From Paludibacteraceae bacterium (GTDB lineage Bacteria > Bacteroidota > Bacteroidia > Bacteroidales > Paludibacteraceae), in assembly GCA_024399495.1 (NCBI GenBank), contig JAKSNY010000007.1:1-40515 (forward strand): a DNA stretch of 40,515 nucleotides, read 5' to 3'. A program made the translations under genes and the position numbers. The notes under the pieces are model-generated. The model saw nothing but the letters and a program-made list of their open reading frames with translations. It did not search any database and had not been told where the DNA came from. Positions 35,572-40,515 of the stretch are shown here, in pieces. Position 1 is the stretch's first letter. Every line of letters starts with the position of its first letter.

Positions 35572-36282
35572 ATGCTTACTATAGAAGAGAAAGAGAGATT
35601 CTTGCGTCATATTATTTTTAAGGATGTGGGAATTGAAGGACAAGAGAAATTAAAAGACAGCAGTGTGCTGGTTATCGGAGCAGGGGGGCTTGGATCTCCT
35701 GTGCTTCTTTATCTGGCTGCCGCAGGGGTGGGGCGTATAGGTATTGTAGATGATGATATAGTAAGTATAGATAATCTTCAGCGTCAGATTCTTTATAAAA
35801 CAGAGGATATAGGATTGCTTAAATGCCAATGTGCCGCAAAAAGATTGCTTGATCTTAACCCCAATGTTGATATTACAACCTACAACAAGAGACTTGATGA
35901 TGATAACTGTCGGGAAATTGTATCGGGATATGATATTGTGGTGGATGCTACTGATAATATGCGGTCCAGATATGTTATAAGTGGGGCTTGCTGTTCTATG
36001 AAAAAGATAATGGTACACGGAAGTGTTTGTGAAAATAAAGGTTACGTGGCATTGCTTACGTGTGAAAATAAGAATACATCATACGAGGCTTTGTTCCCAA
36101 ATGATGGTGAAACAGAACCTTTTATGCAACCAACAGGCATTATAGGCACATTGCCGGGAATCATAGGAACAATACAAGCCATGACTACTGTAAAATATAT
36201 AATCGGGATACCGGTGTTGGTGAATCAATTGTTGGTGTTTGATGCAGAGTCAATGGATTTTTTAAAACTTAATGTAAGTTGA
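35572..36282 (+). CDS. thiF: ThiS adenylyltransferase ThiF (E1-like), lacking the zinc cysteines
   Basis: This 236-residue E1-like enzyme has the nucleotide-binding GAGGLGSPV (36-44), Asp/Arg/Lys positions in IVDDDIVSIDNLQRQILY and DIGLLKCQCAAKRL, and DATDN (125-129). The usual CxxC of ThiF/MoeB is replaced (SYEALFP instead of a YRCLxP-type motif). The Cys expected before the GIIGTLPGIIGTIQA motif is missing (FMQPTG), and there is no C-terminal CxxC. The ATG at 35572 is 7 nt after the thiH stop and yields the normal N-terminus; an upstream start would overlap thiH by 160 nt. It is the last gene of the operon. Confidence 0.9.
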   Translation: MLTIEEKERFLRHIIFKDVGIEGQEKLKDSSVLVIGAGGLGSPVLLYLAAAGVGRIGIVDDDIVSIDNLQRQILYKTEDIGLLKCQCAAKRLLDLNPNVDITTYNKRLDDDNCREIVSGYDIVVDATDNMRSRYVISGACCSMKKIMVHGSVCENKGYVALLTCENKNTSYEALFPNDGETEPFMQPTGIIGTLPGIIGTIQAMTTVKYIIGIPVLVNQLLVFDAESMDFLKLNVS

Positions 36283-36320
36283 GAATACTCAAAAAATCAA
36301 ACAAAAATCAATCCTAAAAT

Positions 36321-36352
36321 ATTGTGTATGTATAAAATTAATTGTACCTTTG
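36321..36352 (+). promoter_or_regulatory. Promoter of gltX
   Basis: The -7 TACCTTTG (36345-36352) fits the consensus; -33 is ATTG (36321-36324) at 20 nt. The predicted start near 36358 lies after the upstream in-frame ATG (36342), which supports the later gltX start at 36432. Confidence 0.65.
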
Positions 36353-36431
36353 CCCGATTGAGTATATAACTTTATCAGACGTTGCGTATCTTTATTACAA
36401 CTTTGAGAATAAAATAAAAGATTGTTTGATT

Positions 36432-37949
36432 ATGGGAAAAGTGAGAGTGCGTTTTGCACCAAGTCCAACAGGTCCGCTACATATTGGCGGTGTGCGTACA
36501 GCGTTATATAACTATCTGTTTGCCAAACAGAACGGCGGTGATATGATATTGCGTATAGAGGATACTGACTCCACACGTTTTGTGCCTGGAGCGGAGAAAT
36601 ATATAATAGAGGCACTTACTTGGCTTGGAATAAAGTTTGATGAGGGTATAAAAGAGGGAGCGGCAACAGTACGCCAAAGTGAGCGTAAGGAGATTTACCG
36701 TAAATATGTGGATTATCTGCTTGATAATGGCAAGGCATACATTGCTTTTGACACCCCACAGGAACTTGATGCCAAACGTCAGGAGATTAAGAATTTTCAA
36801 TACGATGCCACCACACGTATGTCTATGCGTAACTCACTTACATTGGGCAGTGAAGAGACCAAGAGGCTTATAGCAGAGGGTACGCCATACGTAGTGCGTT
36901 GCCTTATAACCCCTAATGAGAATATTACACTGGAGGATATGATACGTGGTACTGTCACCATAAATTCCTCTATATTAGATGATAAGGTGCTGTATAAGAG
37001 TGCCGATAACCTGCCTACCTATCACCTTGCCAATATAGTTGATGACCACCTGATGGGCATCACCCACGTAATCAGGGGTGAGGAGTGGCTGCCGTCAGCA
37101 CCGCTGCATGTATTGCTTTACAGGCATTTAGGCTGGGCAGACACGATGCCGCAGTTTGCACATCTTCCACTGCTTCTTAAACCCGACGGGAACGGAAAAC
37201 TAAGCAAGCGTGACGGAGACCGCCTTGGATTCCCTGTGTTCCCGCTTGATTGGTTTGACCCTAAATCGGGAGAGAAATCATCGGGTTACCGAGAGGCAGG
37301 GTATTTTCCTGAGGCTGTGGTAAATTTTCTTGCACTGCTTGGCTGGCATGCAGAGGGCGATGAGGAGTTTTTTACTATGGATGAGCTTATCAAGCGTTTC
37401 TCTTTCAGCCGTGTAAGTAAATCGGGTGCTAAGTTTGACTATGAAAAATGCAAGTGGTTCAATCATCAGTACCTTATGAACAAAGATGATAAGACTCTTG
37501 CAGAACTGATTAAGCCTCAGATACTTGCCACATACGGTATAGATTGCCCTATGGATAAGTTAATAACGGCGGTAGGCTATACAAAGAATCGTTGCACATT
37601 CCCTGCTGATTTTTGGAATCAAATAAGCTTTTTCTTTATAGCCCCTACATCTTACGATGAAAAGACTGTGCAGAAACGCTGGAAAGAGAGCTCACCACAA
37701 GATATGCGTGAACTTTATGCCGTGTTGGAGGCAATAGACGATTTCTCACTTGAGAATACAGAAAAGGTTGTAATGCAATGGATTGCAGATAAGGAGTACA
37801 ATACAGGCACCATTATGAACGCCTTCCGTCTATGCCTTGTAGGAGAGGGTAAAGGTCCGCACATGTTTGAGATAACATCACTACTTGGCAAGGCTGAAAC
37901 TTTAAAGAGGCTTGATAGAGCAATTAAAGAGTTGAAAGTTGAAAATTGA
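36432..37949 (+). CDS. gltX: Glutamyl-tRNA synthetase
   Basis: The 505-residue class I synthetase (from the chosen start) begins [20 protein letters not shown] with the HIGH-type motif and carries the KMSKS equivalent KLSKRDG. It also has [15 protein letters not shown] and [13 protein letters not shown], as in bacterial GluRS. It charges tRNA-Glu (discrimination against tRNA-Gln is not predictable here). The last residues, ELKVEN, and the stop are encoded by TTGAAAG-type heptamer repeats that continue to 3 nt before the next gene. Confidence 0.97.
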   Translation: MGKVRVRFAPSPTGPLHIGGVRTALYNYLFAKQNGGDMILRIEDTDSTRFVPGAEKYIIEALTWLGIKFDEGIKEGAATVRQSERKEIYRKYVDYLLDNGKAYIAFDTPQELDAKRQEIKNFQYDATTRMSMRNSLTLGSEETKRLIAEGTPYVVRCLITPNENITLEDMIRGTVTINSSILDDKVLYKSADNLPTYHLANIVDDHLMGITHVIRGEEWLPSAPLHVLLYRHLGWADTMPQFAHLPLLLKPDGNGKLSKRDGDRLGFPVFPLDWFDPKSGEKSSGYREAGYFPEAVVNFLALLGWHAEGDEEFFTMDELIKRFSFSRVSKSGAKFDYEKCKWFNHQYLMNKDDKTLAELIKPQILATYGIDCPMDKLITAVGYTKNRCTFPADFWNQISFFFIAPTSYDEKTVQKRWKESSPQDMRELYAVLEAIDDFSLENTEKVVMQWIADKEYNTGTIMNAFRLCLVGEGKGPHMFEITSLLGKAETLKRLDRAIKELKVEN

Positions 37950-37987
37950 AAGTTGACTGTGAAACTGACTGAAAGTAAAGTTGAAAG
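37932..37987. repeat. Eight heptamers bridging gltX and the next gene
   Basis: Exactly 56 nt divide into TTGAAAG, TTGAAAA, TTGAAAG, TTGACTG, TGAAACT, GACTGAA, AGTAAAG, TTGAAAG. All but the third and last are shared in order with the block at 27342-27383, with two base changes. The block includes the gltX stop (37947-37949) and ends 3 nt before the next ATG. Confidence 0.92.
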
Positions 37988-37990
37988 TGT

Positions 37991-39502
37991 ATGAATCGTA
38001 TAATACTAACATCGCTATTTTTTTTGTTTTTCTTGGGAGTTTTTGCCCAAGCGGTAGATGATGACCACAGACCATATAATCCTATTCCTAAAAGGGAGTT
38101 CCGTGGCGTGTGGGTGCATACTATAGAGCAGTTCTATTTTTCTGAACTCAACTCAGAACAGATAAAGGATACCCTGCGTAAGCAGTTGGATGTTTTCCAA
38201 AAATGTGGCTTTAATGCACTCTTGTTTCAGGTGAGACCGGAGTCCGATGCTTTCTACAAGTCTGATATAGAGCCTTGGAGCCGCTACCTTACAGGAGAGC
38301 AGGGCAAGGCGCCTGACGACCCCGATTTTGACCCTATGGCGTTCCTTATAGAAGAGTGCCACAAGCGTTGTATGGAGTTTCATGCTTGGGTGAATCCATA
38401 TCGGGCTAATATAGACAAGACAAAATACAGACTATGCGATAACCATATATATTATGACCGTCGTTATATGTTTTTTTCATACGGAACGTTTTTGCTGTTT
38501 AATCCAGGCGTGCCGGAATCAAGAGAATACATTTGCAAAGTTATAAAGGATATAGTATCCCGATACGATATTGATGCCCTACACATGGATGATTATTTCT
38601 ATCCATATCCTATTAAGGGACTTAAAATACCCGATGATCAGGCATTTAAAAAGTATGGCATTCCTGCAGGTTTTAAAGAGAATCAGAGAGCAGAGTGGAG
38701 GCGTGACAATGTAAACAAACTTGTAAAAGCCCTTACTGATACCATACACAGCGTAAAACCTTGGGTAAGATTCTCTATAAGCCCGTTTGGAATATATAGA
38801 AACAGTGACCGCTATATAGATGGTAGTGATACAAAGGGACTTACCTGTTATGATGACCTTTACGCCGATGTTATGCTTTGGGTAAGGAACGGATGGATAG
38901 ACCAATGTATTCCGCAACTTTATTGGGAGGACGGACATAGTAAGGCAAACTATACCACGCTAATAAATTGGTGGGCAAAAAACACTTTAGCCCCGTGTAA
39001 ATTATACGTAGGTCAGGATGTGTCACGCACCTATATGCAGATGAATGCAAAGATGACTAAAGCTCGTGAACTGCGTAAGGTGGAGGGTAACTGTTTCTTT
39101 AGCGGAAAAATGATATTGGAGAATATGGGAGGCATACAGGATAGCCTACAGGCTTATCAGTCCAAGCCCGCCTTGCTTCCAGAATATCCTGGTATAGATA
39201 TGATGACTCCTGCCACACCTACAGATTTAAGGTATGAGGTGGACAGTACAGGTATTACCATTACTTGGGAGTCTGCTGAAACCACAAACCCTAAAGATGA
39301 AATACGCTATTTTGCCATTTATATGTTTGATGAGGAACAGCCTATAAATGTAGATAATATGAACGCCTTGAGGGGTGTAACGGCAGAAAAGCACTACTTT
39401 ATTCCGGCAGATGAGTACGTGCTTTGCAAGTGGTTTGTAGTTACTGCAATAGACCGTATGCACAATGAGAGTAAGCCTGCAATGATACTGATAGACAATT
39501 AG
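37991..39502 (+). CDS. GHL10-type (DUF187/YngK-like) glycosyl hydrolase-like protein, exported
   Basis: This 503-residue protein has a signal peptide (about 1-20, ending GVFAQA). A TIM-barrel GHL10 domain follows (about 35-400), with KREFRGVWVHTIEQ, GFNALLFQVRPESDAFY, FHAWVNPYRAN, PGVPESREYICKVI, DALHMDDYFYP and PQLYWEDGHSKANY. The Asp/Glu residues in MDDYFYP and YWEDG are candidate acids. A fibronectin-like C-terminal domain covers about 405-503. Such proteins are predicted glycosidases, and some act on glycan-peptide polymers; the substrate is unknown. No promoter is visible in the repeat spacer, so it may be cotranscribed with gltX. Its stop directly abuts the stop of the convergent gene. 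Confidence 0.83.
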   Translation: MNRIILTSLFFLFFLGVFAQAVDDDHRPYNPIPKREFRGVWVHTIEQFYFSELNSEQIKDTLRKQLDVFQKCGFNALLFQVRPESDAFYKSDIEPWSRYLTGEQGKAPDDPDFDPMAFLIEECHKRCMEFHAWVNPYRANIDKTKYRLCDNHIYYDRRYMFFSYGTFLLFNPGVPESREYICKVIKDIVSRYDIDALHMDDYFYPYPIKGLKIPDDQAFKKYGIPAGFKENQRAEWRRDNVNKLVKALTDTIHSVKPWVRFSISPFGIYRNSDRYIDGSDTKGLTCYDDLYADVMLWVRNGWIDQCIPQLYWEDGHSKANYTTLINWWAKNTLAPCKLYVGQDVSRTYMQMNAKMTKARELRKVEGNCFFSGKMILENMGGIQDSLQAYQSKPALLPEYPGIDMMTPATPTDLRYEVDSTGITITWESAETTNPKDEIRYFAIYMFDEEQPINVDNMNALRGVTAEKHYFIPADEYVLCKWFVVTAIDRMHNESKPAMILIDN

Positions 39503-40515
39503 TTACCATTCGTACTGAAACATTGCAAGTATGCGGTGATTGCCTACCCAATGTAAATCTGTGGTTGCAAGCCCGTAATTATTGACGCTCTTGCCATACT
39601 GTGCGGCTGTGTAGTGATATTCAACTCCAAAAAGGAACTTGCCTAACTGAACCTTGAATGAAGGAATTATTCGCCATGCCGCCGTCAGACCTTCGCCACA
39701 GAATGAGTTTATAAACAGATGCTCCTTGTCTGTGCTGACTAACGGAGATGTTGTCCCTAAATTCTTAAAATAGCCTCCAAATACAGAACCTATATACTTT
39801 TTACCATATTGGATATATCCCCACGTGGAACTACTCTGCATAGGGGTGTATTCCCAACTTCCGTCAGCGTTCATCTTTTTAACTCCGTAACCACTCATAA
39901 GGTTAATCTGCTCTCCTGCCTGTCCGTATGTGGTTTTTGCACTTACAACCAAATCCTTATATTTGTACTCAAGGAACAGATATGGGCAAAATGTTGTTAT
40001 TCTGTCTTTTACAATAACTTTAACACTATCGGTATCATATCCGTATTTTCTTGGTCTAAGACTGGTGATATTGACACCTGCTCTTGCAGTAAGCCCTTTG
40101 TCAGAGTACGTGAAAGCCACAAACGCCTCTGGTGTAAGGGCGTATTTCTGATAATCTACAGATGCTCCCTCCGGTCCGGTAGAGGCGTATTGGAATTGGG
40201 CGATTAAGGCACCTGTAATGGTGTATTTTTTATCAAGTGTGGCATCCATTGTTATTTGGGGAGAACGGTTTGCCACATCAAACGGAGAACCTGTCTCAAA
40301 ACTCATAATATCAGCATAGCCTATTGAGATGGGGTGCCAATTCTGTCCCATAAGCAATCTTACTTCCGCTGTTTTATCTTTACACAGTTTAAGGTCTTTC
40401 CACGTCATAGTGAAAAAAGCATGCCTTAATCTGAGAGCCACCGCTGATGTTGTACCTAATGAGAATGCAAAATCGCACTCAATTCTTGCGGCAAAATAGG
40501 TGTTCTTATACTTGT
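39503..40515 (-). CDS. Outer-membrane beta-barrel (porin-like) protein, 5' end outside the window
   Basis: The reading frame is open to the window edge: codons upstream of the GTG at 40441 continue without stop (KYKNTYFAARIECDFAFSLG...), so the gene is truncated by the window. The visible 337 residues are alternating amphipathic strands with aromatic girdles (for example GALIAQFQYAS, VEYHYTAAQYG) and end in FQYEW, an aromatic C-terminus typical of outer-membrane barrels. The region with MGQNWHPISIGYADIMSFETGSPFDVANRSPQ resembles porin-like proteins of Bacteroidales. The substrate is unknown. Confidence 0.75.
   Translation of the reverse strand, partial: KYKNTYFAARIECDFAFSLGTTSAVALRLRHAFFTMTWKDLKLCKDKTAEVRLLMGQNWHPISIGYADIMSFETGSPFDVANRSPQITMDATLDKKYTITGALIAQFQYASTGPEGASVDYQKYALTPEAFVAFTYSDKGLTARAGVNITSLRPRKYGYDTDSVKVIVKDRITTFCPYLFLEYKYKDLVVSAKTTYGQAGEQINLMSGYGVKKMNADGSWEYTPMQSSSTWGYIQYGKKYIGSVFGGYFKNLGTTSPLVSTDKEHLFINSFCGEGLTAAWRIIPSFKVQLGKFLFGVEYHYTAAQYGKSVNNYGLATTDLHWVGNHRILAMFQYEW

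Noticed and set aside
36279-36292. Small hairpin TTGAG-AATA-CTCAA after thiF as a terminator
   Set aside because: The stem is only 5 bp and is followed by an A-run, not a T-run, on the coding strand.

Overview
The window looks like a chromosomal segment of a gut-type Bacteroidales (phylum Bacteroidota). The evidence is a SusC/SusD starch-utilisation locus, PorZ of the type IX secretion system, many promoters of the Bacteroidota form (TTTG, about 19 nt, TAnnTTTG), few Shine-Dalgarno sequences, and a type-specific TPP riboswitch/thi operon layout. Nothing points to a phage, integrative element, CRISPR array or recent transfer; it is mostly core metabolism plus one polysaccharide-utilisation locus (PUL).

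Layout. 1-218: the 5' part of one tRNA-Thr-like gene and a complete tRNA-Thr(TGT) with its promoter, minus strand. 244-5330: a minus-strand run read as pepP-like aminopeptidase, thioredoxin-like protein, gamma carbonic anhydrase, xerC/D recombinase and hpf. 5387-5690: rpsU on the plus strand, with an extreme Shine-Dalgarno sequence and a bidirectional terminator. 5703-11073: a minus-strand operon DUF1599 - DoxX-like - tpiA - rdgB - porZ. 11097-17944: a minus-strand starch arm, lacI - susA-like periplasmic amylase - MFS sugar transporter - GH13 surface lipoprotein. 18047-25967: the divergent plus-strand arm, susC - susD - two lipoproteins in the SusE/SusF positions. 26021-27341: rseP. 27457-29456: dxr and an M23-like protein, minus. 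29531-29602: initiator tRNA-Met. 29716-36282: TPP riboswitch and the thiamine operon thiS - [TenI-ThiD-ThiE fusion] - thiG - thiC - thiH - thiF. 36432-39502: gltX and a GHL10-type glycosidase. 39503 to the window end: a 5'-truncated outer-membrane beta-barrel protein.

How it works together. The PUL forms a complete starch/maltodextrin route: surface GH13 lipoprotein and surface binding lipoproteins cut and hold glucan, SusC/SusD import oligosaccharides, the periplasmic SusA-like enzyme trims them, and the MFS protein takes products through the inner membrane. A LacI regulator is encoded divergently, and a LacI-type operator candidate lies just upstream of the susC promoter. The thi operon encodes the thiazole branch (ThiS, F, G, H), the pyrimidine branch (ThiC, ThiD) and the joining step (ThiE), all under one TPP riboswitch whose apparent expression platform sequesters the thiS start codon instead of an SD.

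Most notable. (1) At least seven intergenic spacers are built from short tandem repeats with different unit sequences but the same 7-nt period, often beginning at or within a few nt of a stop codon and twice supplying it. (2) A three-domain TenI-ThiD-ThiE fusion. (3) A riboswitch hairpin that buries the AUG. (4) A ThiF lacking the usual zinc and catalytic cysteines. (5) An rpsU leader with 13 nt of complementarity to the 16S 3' end. (6) Several promoters so close to their start codons that the transcripts should be leaderless or nearly so.
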